DNA of 64,000 nt, from the NCBI RefSeq assembly GCF_029867415.1, contig NC_081181.1, positions 69,540,558 through 69,604,557 on the forward strand, read 5' to 3'. Positions 46,049-57,670 of this stretch are shown one piece after another. Both the position numbers and the translations under genes were made by a program. The notes under the pieces were generated by a model. The model worked only from the letters and a program-made list of their open reading frames with translations. It was not told the origin of the DNA and searched no databases. The stretch's first letter is position 1, and every line of letters begins with the position of its first letter. Source of the stretch: Vicia villosa (Eukaryota > Streptophyta > Magnoliopsida > Fabales > Fabaceae).

Positions 46049-49000
46049 CTATGCGAAGTATTTTTTAACTGCGTCGGCATTCACGGGAAGTGGGAAGTCT
46101 TCGCCATCCATAGTTGAGAGGATCATGGCACCACCTGAGAAGACTTTCTTTACGACATAAGGCCCTTCGTAATTCGGGGTCCACTTTCCCCTAGGATCAT
46201 TGTGAATAGGCAGGATCTTCTTGAGCACAAGGTCACCAACCTGAAAGTGTCGAGGACGAATCTTCTTGTCGAAGGCTCTCTTCATCTTCTTTTGATAGGC
46301 TTGCCCATGGCATATGGCTGCTAGTATTTTTTCCTCAATGAGGTTCAGTTGATCAAATCTGGTCTGAACCCAATCAGCTTCACTGAGCTTCACATCTGTC
46401 AATACTCTTAGTGAAGGAATCTCGACCTCAACCGGAAGAATCGCCTCCATGCCATATACTAACGAGAAGGGAGTTGCCCCTGTGGAAGTACGTACCGAAG
46501 TACGATATCCATGTAAAGCGAAGGGCAACATCTCATGCCAATCCTTATAAGTGACGACCATCTTTTGCACAATCTTCTTGATATTCTTATTGGCCGCTTC
46601 AACTGCGCCATTCATCTTTGGCCTATACGGGGAGGAGTTATGATGCGTGATCTTGAAATTCTCGCATAATTCCTTCATCATCTTATTATTGAGGTTGGAT
46701 CCATTATCAGTGATAATTCTCTCAGGAACCCCATAACGACAAATTATATGGTGCTTGATGAAGCGAGTCACTACTTGCTTGGAGACATTTGCATAAGAAG
46801 CAGCTTCAACCCACTTGGTGAAGTAGTCAATAGCAACGAGGATGAAGCGATGTCCGTTAGAGGCGGTGGGCTTAATTTCCCCAATCATATCGATGCCCCA
46901 CATAGCAAACGGCCAAGGAGATGTCAACACATTCAGAGGAACCGGAGGTACATGAACCCTATCTGCATACACTTGACATTTGTAACATACCACCACATGG
47001 TTGAAACAATCGTGTTCCAGGGTCGACCAATAATAACCTGCTCTCAATATTTTTCTAGCCATGGTGTGCCCACTTGCATGTGTACCAAAGGACCCTTCAT
47101 GTACCTCTTGCATGATCATCGCTGCTTCGTGTCTATCCACGCATCTGAGCAACACAGAATCAAAATTCCTCTTATACAACACACCTCCAGCAATGAAGAA
47201 CTTGGCAGATAGTCTCTTTAGAGTTTTCCTATCCGTAAGGGAAGCACCCTCAGGATACTCTTGGGTCTCCAGAAATTTCTTGATGTCATAAAACCATGGT
47301 TTCTCATCCGGCACATTATCAATAACACCACAGAATGCAGGCTCATCCAACCTTTTGATCACGATTGAGGGCGCTTCGTTATCCCATTTGACTTTGAACA
47401 TGGACGCTAAAGTGGCCAAGGCATCAGCCAAATGATTTTCCTCTCGAGGGATATGATCAAAAGTGATCTCATCGAAATATTGAGCCAGTTTCACAACATG
47501 TTCTCTATAAGGAATCAAGTTGGGATGGCGCTTTTCTCAATCTCCATTGATCTGACTAATCACCAAAGCAGAATCTCCATACACTGCGAGATTCTTGATC
47601 CTCAAATCAATGGCGGCCTCAATACCATATATGCACGCCTCATATTCAGCCACATTATTAGTACAATCAAAACAAATCCTGGCCGTGAATGGAATATGAG
47701 AACCTGTCGGAGAAGTGAGCACAGCCACAATACCATTACCCAATGCATTCGAGGCACCATCGAACACGAGCGTCCATCACGCCCCTGGTTCAGGTCCCTC
47801 CTCTTGATCTTGACTTTTGGAAGTCTCTGCCACACACATTATATCCTCATCAGGAAACTCAAAGTACATAGACTGGTAATCGTCCACAGGTTGATGCGCG
47901 AGATAATCAGCAATCACACTGCTCTTAATGGCCTTCTGAGTAGTGTATTGTATGTCATACTCTGTCAAGATCATTTGCCAACGGGCAATCCTTCCTGTCA
48001 ATGCTGGTTTCTCAAATATATATTTGATCGGATCCATCTTTGAAATCAACAAAGTGGTGTGAGTCAACATATACTGTCTCAGTCGACGAGCAGCCCATTC
48101 CAAAGCACAGCAAGTTTTCTCGAGTAGTGAGTATCTTGATTCACAATTGGTAAACTTTTTGCTAAGGTAGTAAATTGCGTGCTCTTTTCGACCGGACTCG
48201 TCATGCTGACCCAGCACGCACCCCATCGAATTCTCGAGGACCGTCAAGTACATAATCAACGGTCTACCTTCCACCGGAGGCATGAGGATTAGAGGCTCTT
48301 GCAAATACTCTTTAACTTTATCAAATGCCTTCTGACAATTGTCGTCCCACTTTATTGCCTGATTCTTTCTCAACAGCTTGAAGATAGGTTCACACGTGGC
48401 GGTAAGGTGTGAGATGAACCTTGCAATATAATTCAACCTTCCCAGGAACCCACGAACCTGTTTCTCAGTTCTCGGCTCAGGCATCTCTTGTATAGCTTTT
48501 ACCTTAGAGGGATCGACCTCAATACCCTTTTCACTCACGATGAAACCAAGCAACTTTTCTGATCTCACTCCGAAGGTGCATTTATTAGGATTCAACCTTG
48601 ACCTGAACTTTCTTAACCTTTCAAACAATTTCTTCAGGTGGACAAGGTGCTCCTCTTCAGTATGGGACTTTGCAATCATGTCATCCACATAGACCTCAAT
48701 CTCTTTATGAATCATGTCGTGGAATAAAGTCACCATAGCCCTTTGATAGGTTGCCCTAGCATTCTTCAACCCAAATGGCATGACCTTGTAACAAAAGGTG
48801 CCCCAAGGCGTAATGAATGTTGTCTTTTCCATGTCCTCAGGCGCCATATTTATTTGATTGTAACCAGAAAAACCGTCCATGAAGGAGAAAACCGAGAACT
48901 GAGCAGTATTATCTACCAATACATCATTGTGAGGAAGCGGGAAATCGTCCTTCGGGCTTGCCTTATTCAGATCTCGATAGTCGACACACATTCGCACCTT

Positions 49001-49480
49001 CCCATCTTTCTTAGGTACGGGTACAATATTGGCGACCCATGGCGGATAAACTGTTACAGCAAGAAAACCGGCATCAAACTGTTTCTGAACCTCTTCCTGG
49101 ATTTTCTTGGACATGTCAGGACGCGTTCTCCTGAGTTTCTGTTTGACAGGCAGAGAGTTCTCTTTAAGAGGTAACCTATGCACAACAATATCAGTATCTA
49201 ATCCAGGCATATCTTCCTAAGACCAAGCGAAGATATCAGAATACTCTTTCAACATTCCAATTAACTTTTCTTTCACATCCTCATTCAAAGAAGCCCCTAT
49301 TTTAACCTCCCTTCTCATCTCTTTGGTACCAAGATTCACCGTCTCAATAGGCTCTTGATGCGGTTCGATCACTTTCTCTTCTTGTTTCAATAATCTGGCC
49401 AACTCATCAGGGAGTTCACAATTTTCTTCATCCCCTTCTTCGGCGGTGTAGATAGGATTGTCGAAGTCATAACGAGGCAT
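46049..49480 (-). pseudogene. Ogre B3 pol, integrase intact, three in-frame stops upstream
   Basis: Same domain order as B2. The N-terminal segment (49217-49480) ends at a TAG. RT and native RNase H run from ATG 49210 to TGA 47777, where B2 has CGA; this stop precedes the second RNase H domain. That domain is cut again by the shared TGA at 47537. The integrase part is open to the natural end at 46049, with HASGH/CYKC, the D-D-E residues (about 210, 271 and 307 counted from 47518) and a full C-terminal domain (VGDLVLKKILP). RT keeps MDGFSGYNQ and YVDD. Together with B2 each pol domain is intact somewhere, but no copy is complete. Confidence 0.9.
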
Positions 49481-49836
49481 AGCAAGATCGTTATCAACAG
49501 AATCTGGAGGAGAGGTGGATCTGCATGGATTATGATTTATGCTTTATTTTAGAATGGAGGGATGATTATGAATAAGAAACGTTGCCATTTATATTATTTT
49601 ATTTTTTTTGTTTAAAACAAATGTAAAAGTAAAAATGAAAGACAGGGAACGAAATGTTTGAATGCAAAAACGTCCTTTTATTAATGATTTTAACATTGAA
49701 AAACAACAAATGATGCCCTACATGTGTTCACATATACAAGATATAGACATAAAAAACAAATAAACACCCAATAAAACAAAACAAACAAAAGCTAGGATCG
49801 ACTCGCTAAGAATGGACCAGCACAGGTCTATCAACA
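49481..49836 (-). other. PRO-pol spacer fused to leader remnant in B3 (deletion junction at about 49731)
   Basis: The sequence up to GTTCAC (49726-49731) matches 32242-32247 in B2. From there ATATACAAG onward it matches 38466 and later. The junction shows at most 1-2 bp of microhomology, so this is a simple 6.2-kb deletion. Confidence 0.85.
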
Positions 49837-49854
49837 TCCCCAGCAGAGTCGCCA
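49837..49854 (-). other. Primer-binding site of Ogre B3
   Basis: TGGCGACTCTGCTGGGGA on the minus strand, 2 bp from LTR4. Confidence 0.85.
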
Positions 49855-49856
49855 GC

Positions 49857-52800
49857 TGTCGCTACCGCGAAAAATGGATCAGAGTCGCCACTAATATATT
49901 TATCCCATCGAGGGAAAGGAATACCAGATAACCTAACTCGAAATAAGAACAAAGGTCTTTCGACCAGAGAACAGGGCACGGGAGTCGGTTACGCGAGGGG
50001 AAGGTGCTAGCACCCCTCACGCCCATTGTACTCGATGGTATCCACCTATGTTTGTTTCTATCTAAAGGGTGTATAATGTCTAAAACCTAAATGCGAATGA
50101 ATGCAAAAGAAACACGGGGAAAAGAAGGAATTATTTACAAGTGTGCTCGCTTAGGCCCCGCGACCCAATGCCTACGTATCCCTTACAAGGAATCAGAGCT
50201 ACCGTAGTTCGGCTCAAGATTTTCTATGTTTTTGTGTTTTTTAGGTGAACAGAGGTTAAAGTCGCACTCCACGATGCTCGACCTTTGGAGACTTATACGC
50301 ATAATTATGGAATGGATTCAACATGTTCTTAAGAATGCCACGAAGGCGAGAGACAGAAGAGAGTTTGGGTGTTTCGAATGGATCCCTAAAGCAAGGGAGA
50401 TTCGAGTTACCCTTTGGTTTGTGTTTTTTAGAATGTGGGAACTTATGCCCGAATGGTTCCCTAAAGCAAGGGAGATCCAAGCACTCGAATGATTCCCTAA
50501 AGCAAGGGATATTCAAGCTTCCATTCCCTTTTTAATGATTTTCACTTTTTTATTAATGTTTTAGAAGTGTTTTCTTTGTATTTTTTAAGGGAATTTATTT
50601 CAAGTATTTATTAGATGGATTAAAGTTGCAAAAGAAAAAAAGATGGAAAAAGGGGGACTAACCTAATTTCTATTCCTAGAGTTATTCTAATTCCTATTTA
50701 AGATCTAAACTAAAATCTAGAGGGAATTAACTAAGAGGAAAGAGTTATTTAAGTTGATTAAAATCAACTTTAACAACTAGGGGTATTCTCGGTATTCCAT
50801 AAAATATGAGAAAATATTCACAAAAATAAGGAAAATAAAACTATAATACTCAATGAAATATTCACAAGCAAAATGGTATTTTATTCATGTTTTAAGACTA
50901 TATATGAATTAAAACTAGCAAAAAAACTAAGCATTTTTATTATTTAATTAATAACCAATCAACAATCAAAAGAAATATCACAAATCAATTAATATCCTAA
51001 AATAAAATCTATATATTCTAAAAAACTAATTGGTTAGAAACAAATTTTTTACCATTTCTATTTAAGTAGAAAAAAACATGCAAAAGAATAAAAGAAATAA
51101 AGCTATTTTTATGCTTTTTCATTGTCAGCAGGGGTGTATTAGTAAAACAGAGCTGAACTAATTTCCAGTTACTAATACGTTTGGGCCCAGCTTCAGGGGT
51201 GTGAATATCAGTGGTGTTGAGCCCAACAATATACGTGTTAGCAGAAGCAAAGGAGGGGTGAGCTTCAGAAAACAAATCCGGGCCCAATAGACTCGTGGCC
51301 CAAACACCAACACTTATTATTTCCATTTTTTATTTCATTTTCAGCATGCATATGGTATTATTATTCAGCATGTTATTGTTTATCAATATACATTCATGTG
51401 CTATGGCCTTTACTAAAATGTAACGTGACAGCAAAGCATATAACATGCAATCAATTGGTCATAGGGTGGTTTAAGTCGCTAAAGACAAAAAAGAAGCAAC
51501 AGTCAATCAAAGCTTGCCACATCATCAGCTAATCATTTAATTAATAACGAAAGTAACAAAAAATTGGAACCAGGACTAATGGCGTCGCGCCACGTAAGCA
51601 AGCGGAGAGAGAGTCCTTGAAATACACAGACGCCGGAGATACCAACTCTGGTCGTCTTCTCCGGCCATCCCGGCGGCGGAGATACAAACAAAATTTCCAG
51701 AAATTCGAAAGAGTAACATCATCCGACTCGGATTTTCGCACTGATCAAGGATCTGGCCTTAATTTTCTCTGATTCTATCTCTATCATTCGGACCGAGTGC
51801 ATTCGTAAAACCCTAACTAACCAAACTTCCTCTAAAACCAACTCTTCATACATCAACATACTCATAATCACTCGCCGTTTTCAAATACACGATTCAAACT
51901 CCCATATAGTTCGTACTTCAAGATGAACAACAAAAACATTCAATAATCACATTCATGCAAGATCCAAGTAGTCACGCAAGCTAAACCTAACATGTGAATG
52001 CCATGGATGCCTTAGTTCATTCCACTATCATGCTGAGATCGTTTAGGAGTTTTACCTGATCAAGATTCGGTCCAAAAGCTGATGGAAGCTTCTTCGAGCT
52101 TTAGAATTCCTGGATGAAGTATAGCTTCCTGAAGAGTACCAATTGCTGAGAAGTAACTCTGTTTGGCTGGAATCTTGCAAGCTCACTATAAGGTAGTCGA
52201 GATCTACATGGTAGTAGCAAGATGATAGTGGTGGAAGATGAAGATGATGCTGGAAGTTGAAGATTGTTGCGGTGAGGGAGGAAAGAGAGCGATGAGAAGT
52301 TGATGAAGTGTGGTGGTTATTGTGGTGGCGAGCTATGGAGGTTGAGGAGTTTTTTACAAAGTGTAACAAACTTTGGAATGTGAATGAAGGGAGAGAGAAA
52401 GAGAGTGAAGGGGGAAGAGAAGAGTGTGATGAATGAAAACTGAAAAAAGAGAAAAAATGAATGAATCCCCTTTCTTTCTGCAAGAGCTTTGCTTATATAG
52501 TGTGAAAGTTCATGATAGTGTATGGTGGGATAGCATATAGAAGATTATTGCTCATACTGAATGGACAGCTTTTCTCATTTGGAGTAATTGTATCACGTGC
52601 TTTCCCAATTCAGAATCATGCATGGCCCATTATGGTAATGCTGCAACTACTCACGCATACTTTTTCTCAACCCATGGTGTCCATATTACTCACTTTGGGC
52701 GTGGATATCTCACGCTATGGCCCGTCTCATGACTTGATTTTGGGCTCCATGGAAAGAGGGAATGGAGTGCAATAGATTTGATGTTCAAAAGATCTTGAGT

Positions 52801-54212
52801 TAGTTCCTATCATTAGTGGAAAAGTGGTCATGAACTTGCTATGCCATCCTTGCAAAGAGATTTCGCGTGTGACCTGGCCTGGGTACAAAACATTGGCAAA
52901 AACATGACTTGGTCGTGGCATGCCTTTGAGTTTCCATTTCTCTCTCTAGATTCACCCAAAATCCATGATTCTTGTTTTGTTTAGTAGAGAACATGGCAAA
53001 GAAGAGATTGACACCAAGTTGGCACTTATAGAATTTTTGAAATGCTCTCAAATTAACTTCAAAAGTGACCCACCATGTGTTTGATCTATTGCCTGCGTGT
53101 GATCTGGCACATGACTTGGATTATGGCTTGTGATCAGTGATTATTTGCAAATTTCCAATGAGCATATCTCTTGATCCAAACCACAGTTGGAGAAATGTCC
53201 AACTACAATGTTGTTCACCCCCATGAGATGAACAACATTGATGTTGACACTCTTCTGAAATGATGCCCAATGCCACGTGTGAATGTGCCCTAAAGTCAGC
53301 TGATCAATCAATCTTAAAACTTCAAATTTTTCTAAGTATAGAACATAAATCCAGTGTGTTTCTTCCAACTTTCTATCCTTTTATCTCTCTAACCAAGCCT
53401 TGAATGAGAAAACTTCCAACTAGAGAATTGTAGTATGCCATGATCTGAGTATTTTGCTTTTGAACTCAACTTGAAATAATGCCTTGAACCATACAAAATC
53501 TGGGCCTGAAGTGAGCTATTCACCTATTCTCAAAAACTCTCAAAATATTCTAAGTTACAAAACTTCCCTTTTATGGAATTTTCCAAATTTAACCAACTTT
53601 CCATTTTGGGCAACTTTGAATATTTCTTGATTTTTATTATTTCTTTGACTTTCTTTGACCGATTTTCCCACAAAAAATCAACATTTGATAGTTGACCTTA
53701 ACTTTGACCAAAAAGTCAACTTTTCCTGATTTTTCTTGATTCCAGATGAACTTCCCGATTAATCCGTTTCTGGACCAATTTCCAATCAAACTTCAACCAG
53801 AGAAACTTCAGTGAATGATATTTCTCCCAGATAGTCATATTTTACATCCACAATCATTTCCTGATCAAATCTTGGCCAGAAAGTTAACAGGGTTGACTTT
53901 GGTCAAAAACCATGATTTGAGAGCCTTGATGAATATGAGATTTGTATCTTTTAACCTGAGCTTTGACTCGGAGAGAATAAAACCCTGATTTTAAGAGTAT
54001 GCTGATGGAAATGATCCTCTGTAATCAGACTTCAGATCCCTTCTTCTGAACCAAGAAATTTTCTCAATAGGGGCTCTGTTTGTCACTCTTCTGGAACGGT
54101 AACTGTGATATGGATGAATGAAATGGATGAATGTCCTATATGAGGTATGCACATGAATGTAAGGTGGGGCCAATTGGGGAATAAATAAGTGGGCAAATTT
54201 TGGGGTGCAACA
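49857..54212 (-). repeat. LTR4: outer 5' LTR of the Ogre array
   Basis: 4,356 bp. It carries a 51-bp segment bounded by TATTTAAG (50695 and 50746) that LTR2 and LTR3 lack, plus other private changes. No PPT follows it; the next bases (GCGACTCTTG) are flanking DNA, so this is the true right end of the array. TATA box at 52492-52499. Confidence 0.93.
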
Positions 54213-54316
54213 GCGACTCTTGCTATCCGCACATTTCGATATAAAATTCAGTTCACCGTATTACAGCTCACATACATAGTATGCGTTGCCTCTTGTGTAT
54301 CTTATGATGCATGTCT

Positions 54317-54487
54317 TCATATTTCTTCAATTAAGTGTTCATGCTCAGCTGCTTCTTCTGCAAATGCACAGATGCATTCTGCAGATTCATTTTCTTCTTT
54401 TGTGCAAGATATTTCTTTGGTTGCACACTTGATCCTTTCACCATGGATGATCCTCACTGTATATTCTCTTTTTCTCTCCGGATCCAT
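54317..54487 (-). CDS. Possible small protein, 56 aa, unrecognised
   Basis: The frame runs from ATG 54487 (MDPERKREYTVRIIHGERI) to TGA 54317. The product is hydrophilic, rich in Glu and Lys, with four Cys (about 21, 28, 38, 40), the last pair in AECIC, and an acidic C-terminus. There is no signal peptide or known domain. A TATAAATA on the minus strand (54571-54578) lies 84 bp upstream of the ATG, and two very short upstream ORFs lie between. It stands 105 bp from the end of the Ogre array, so the array may have separated it from later exons. It could be the first exon of a larger gene or chance. Confidence 0.3.
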   Translation of the reverse strand: MDPERKREYTVRIIHGERIKCATKEISCTKEENESAECICAFAEEAAEHEHLIEEI

Positions 54488-54570
54488 ATAAGGGATGGAT
54501 GATCATTCACTCTCCATTTTGGATGGATAGATGGATACCACACCACACCTTCATGTTTGAAGTTTGATTC

Positions 54571-54578
54571 TATTTATA
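54571..54578 (-). promoter_or_regulatory. TATA-like box upstream of the 56-aa frame
   Basis: TATAAATA on the minus strand in GCTATAAATAGAATC, a good plant TATA context. It is nearly palindromic, so the direction is uncertain. Confidence 0.35.
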
Positions 54579-54861
54579 GCTTGATGAGTGGTTACGGTTA
54601 GAATGTAGCCGTTGCATTCTGGTTGAAGATGGTATTGCATGTTTTGCTTTGATTGGCTGCATGTGTTCGTGGCAGTGCCTTATCTCCAACAAGATGATTA
54701 GTATGCAATAAAAATTGGAAAGATCAATTATTTGGCTTAAATTATTACTGTTTTACCAACAGTACAACAATATGTGACCCGCATAAAAAATAGACAACAC
54801 AATGTCGATTGTCCAATGCAATAAACTTAGTCACATTTACTTTCAACATACTAACACCGCT
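54579..54861. other. AT-rich flank, nothing recognised
   Basis: No open frame of interest and no repeat to other parts of the window. It leads into the 39-bp minisatellite. Confidence 0.5.
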
Positions 54862-55447
54862 TCCAGTTAATATTGAATATTTTAATTAATAACTTCATGT
54901 TCCCGTTAATATTCAATAGTTTTGATCAACAACTTCAAGTTCCAGTTAATATGCAATATTTTGATCAGTAACTTAATGTTTTCGTTAATATTCAATATTT
55001 TGATCAGTAACTTCATGTTTTCGTTAATATTCAATATTTTGATGTGTAACTTCATGTTCCTGTTATTATTCACAACTTTGAACAGTAATTTCATGTTCCC
55101 GTTAATATTAATATTTTGATCAGTAACTTCATGTTCCTATTAATATTCAATATATTTATCAGTAACTTCATGTTCCCGTTAATATTGAATATTTTGATTA
55201 GTAATTTCATGATTTCGCTAATATTAATATTTTGATCAGTAACTTCATGTTTTTGTTAATATTCAATATTTTCATCAGTAACTACATGTTCCCGTTATTA
55301 GTAAATTCATGTTTCCGTTATTATTCAATATTTTGATCAGTAACTTCATGTTCCCGTTAATATTCAATATTTTGATCAGTAATTCAATATTCCCGTTAGT
55401 ATTAATTAGTTTGATCACTAATTCCATGTTCCTGTTAATACTAATTG
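54862..55447. repeat. AT-rich minisatellite, 39-bp unit, block 1
   Basis: About 15 degenerate units with core TATTTTGATCAGTAACTTCA followed by TGTTCCCGTTAATATTCAA. A second block of the same unit is at 60764-61004. The 60-65-codon frames across it simply read through the repeat. Confidence 0.93.
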
Positions 55448-56616
55448 ATTAAAATCAAATTACAAATCAAATATATTATTTCATATATAAAAATATTTAA
55501 ATCAATCGTATAGTTATTCCTATATATAAATAATCGGACACAACTGTTAAGAATGGATTAAATAAAAGGTATTAATAAAAAAAAATTGTTAAGTTCCAAT
55601 CAAATTAAATATGTAAGGCCTTCATAAAAAAGAAAAACACTTCCCAATTGAGTAAAGAACACATCTGTTAAGTTCCAATCAAATTAAATATGTACGACAT
55701 TCATAAAAAAGACAAACACTTCCCAATTGATAGTTTGAATTGATCCCAAAATATTCCGTTCACGAAAGAAAGAATGAAGCTCTATTATAAATGAAACAGT
55801 GTTTGCAAGTGATGTAAAGCCCAGAGTACCGAGTTCAATTCCTACTCATAAAAAATCAGCTCTGTTTAATTGACTTGTGCAAATGAACATTGAATTTCTA
55901 ATTAAAAACATTAAAAAACTATATGCATCACATCATTGCATTTCAAGGTCCACATGTGCAGAAAATAATCTTATTTTACATTATGAGATTATAGATGTTA
56001 ATCCATTAATATCTTAGAAGATGTTAGCACGTTGAACACAAGGTCAAGAGCTGTGTTGTGTTGCATGGATACAGGTACAAATATCAGTATTGGTATGCAC
56101 AAGGTTACAGGGATTAGTCACAAGTTATGAAGGATATAAAGTGTTGATTTAGCAACTCAGTGGCTTATATAATCTTCCATCGTATTACATAGCCCAAATG
56201 ACTATAAATGTATCATTACAAATAAAGAAACGTGGCTATTCAGTAGTGGTATTATACGTGTAGAATTTTCACATGATAAACCTTGGCAAAGTCTGTAAAG
56301 ATTAGGGGAAACATATTTTTTGTGTAAGGATCATATTATACTTGACTGTATTAAATTTCCTAATCTAAGTAACAAAATCATTTTGTATTTTGATTGTCTA
56401 AATCAGCTTTTGGATTAGGTGTTAGTAATTATTCGTTTAAGTATATAATGGCCAAATGAACGATAAGTATAATTCAAAGAAACTATTTGTAATTGTAATA
56501 AGTTAATATTAATATATTAATAATCTCTTAGCACAAGATATGCCAAGAGAATATCCAAAATGTACATAAAAATTGTAGTACCAGCTTTGAACAAAACTCC
56601 TACCCACTCACCCTGT
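55448..56616. other. AT-rich intergenic DNA with a 65-bp direct duplication
   Basis: 55587-55651 is repeated at 55666-55730 with a few changes (starts TGTTAAGTTCCAATCAAATT). No gene is recognised. A GAGTTCAATTCCTACTC at about 55830 resembles a tRNA/SINE B box but has no convincing A box. Confidence 0.6.
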
Positions 56617-57291
56617 TCATACAGACGACAGTTGTTTGGTAGGGACTTCTGCTTCCAATTCAAGACAGTTGTTTTTTTTGTAACACGCAAAGTGAGAAGG
56701 CTTCTAGATTTTCACTTTTGTAAGAATAGATACATCGGTAGTTACAAACTTGATCAACAGGATTACACTTATTCAAGCATTGAAGAGCTTTTCTACAATT
56801 AGGATCCAGCAAGTAGTTAAGTACTTGACGGCCGCAGTTCTTCAACATACAGTTCAAAGTTGAAAAACCCTTTGCTCTTAAGTTCTTCAATATTGGAACT
56901 GGCCTTATATAAGCATTGATTAACAATAGTAAACAAAATCGTATATCATTATAACTACGCTGTTCCCATGCTTCGGATACAGTTTGTACTACTTCGTATG
57001 AGTCTTACAATTTATCTAACTCGGAACTGCCCAATATTTTTCCAAATATACTTCCTTTCACTTCATTATGAATATCATAGCTTCCTAATCTGTTCTTCAA
57101 ATCTGGCGAAGAGTCGAAGCATATTACATTTTCAATAGTTTTTGTGTTGATTTTAATCCAGTTAACTGACTCTTTGTTTGTAACATCAATAATCACTAAT
57201 ATATCTGCCTTTAGTAATTCGCTTCGGAGCCCCGTGGCCGTTTGTTCATTAGATTGAATGCATTCTTCGGTAAATACAAGAAGTTCATATC
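56617..57291 (-). pseudogene. Violaxanthin de-epoxidase-related (VDR-like) gene fragment
   Basis: One frame runs for about 200 codons from GYELLVFTEECIQ (57291), through a TAA at 57005, into a Cys-rich segment (LNCMLKNCGRQVLNYLL, CRKALQCLNKC, VCNYRCIYSYKSENLEAFS). This Cys spacing and the NLEAFSLCVLQK ending match the N-terminal Cys domain of violaxanthin de-epoxidase-related plastid proteins. That assignment is from memory of the family, without a search. At an A8 run near 56675 the frame shifts and stops early; another frame carries the expected continuation to 56617. The lipocalin domain is absent. One stop, one frameshift and the missing 3' part make it a pseudogene. It follows a SIN3-like fragment on the same strand. 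Confidence 0.65.
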
Positions 57292-57348
57292 CTTATCAGT
57301 GTTACCAAATGTTAATGACTGTAAAAAGAAGATAATTGTTAATGACTT

Positions 57349-57585
57349 CTAAACCATAGGTAGAATTAAAGATGACAATATAGGAAGAAGATGCCAAACC
57401 TCAAAAACCAAGACCTCTTGGTATAATGACTTTTCCTTGAACAATATATTCTCTACTTTGATTGACTGGGCTTCTTCTAATGATAGAAACACACCAAAGC
57501 CATCAGTAGTCATCATATACTCACACACATGATATATAGTAGGCAACAAAGTGTTAATAATAAAGTTTGCAATTTCAGTTGCCAA
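57349..57585 (-). other. Unrecognised open frame, possible exon upstream of the VDR-like fragment
   Basis: 78 codons from ATG 57585 (MATEIANFIINTLLPTIYH) to 57349. The segment MMTTDGFGVFLSLEEAQS reads like ordinary coding sequence, and TTTGAG followed by GTTTGG offers a donor-like site near 57400. I do not recognise a family. It may be an upstream exon of the VDR-like pseudogene or an unrelated captured exon. Confidence 0.3.
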
Positions 57586-57670
57586 ACATCAGAAAGAAGA
57601 AAAAGCACAAACTCCGATCTCACAAGGCAATAATAATACATCGAGCATAGATAAATTCATAAGCTTGAAT

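Larger units (their letters stand above)
38590..54212 (-). mobile_element. Ogre unit B3, internally deleted
   Basis: 15,623 bp: LTR4 (5'), PBS 49837-49854, a short leader remnant, pol, 3' UTR, PPT and LTR3 (3'). The internal region is 6,969 bp against 13,186 bp in B2. The missing part (equivalent to 32247-38463) covers gag, PRO, ORF1 and most of the leader. From 42888 to 49730 it is collinear with 25404-32246 at a constant offset of 17,484 bp, with roughly 20 substitutions by eye and no net length change. Confidence 0.9.

Noticed and set aside
54906..55119. Paired plus and minus frames in the AT-rich region
   Set aside because: Both read through the 39-bp minisatellite, whose length (a multiple of three) keeps frames open by chance.
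55800..55860. Possible tRNA gene or SINE head
   Set aside because: A B-box-like GAGTTCAATTCC is present, but there is no acceptable A box and no cloverleaf.
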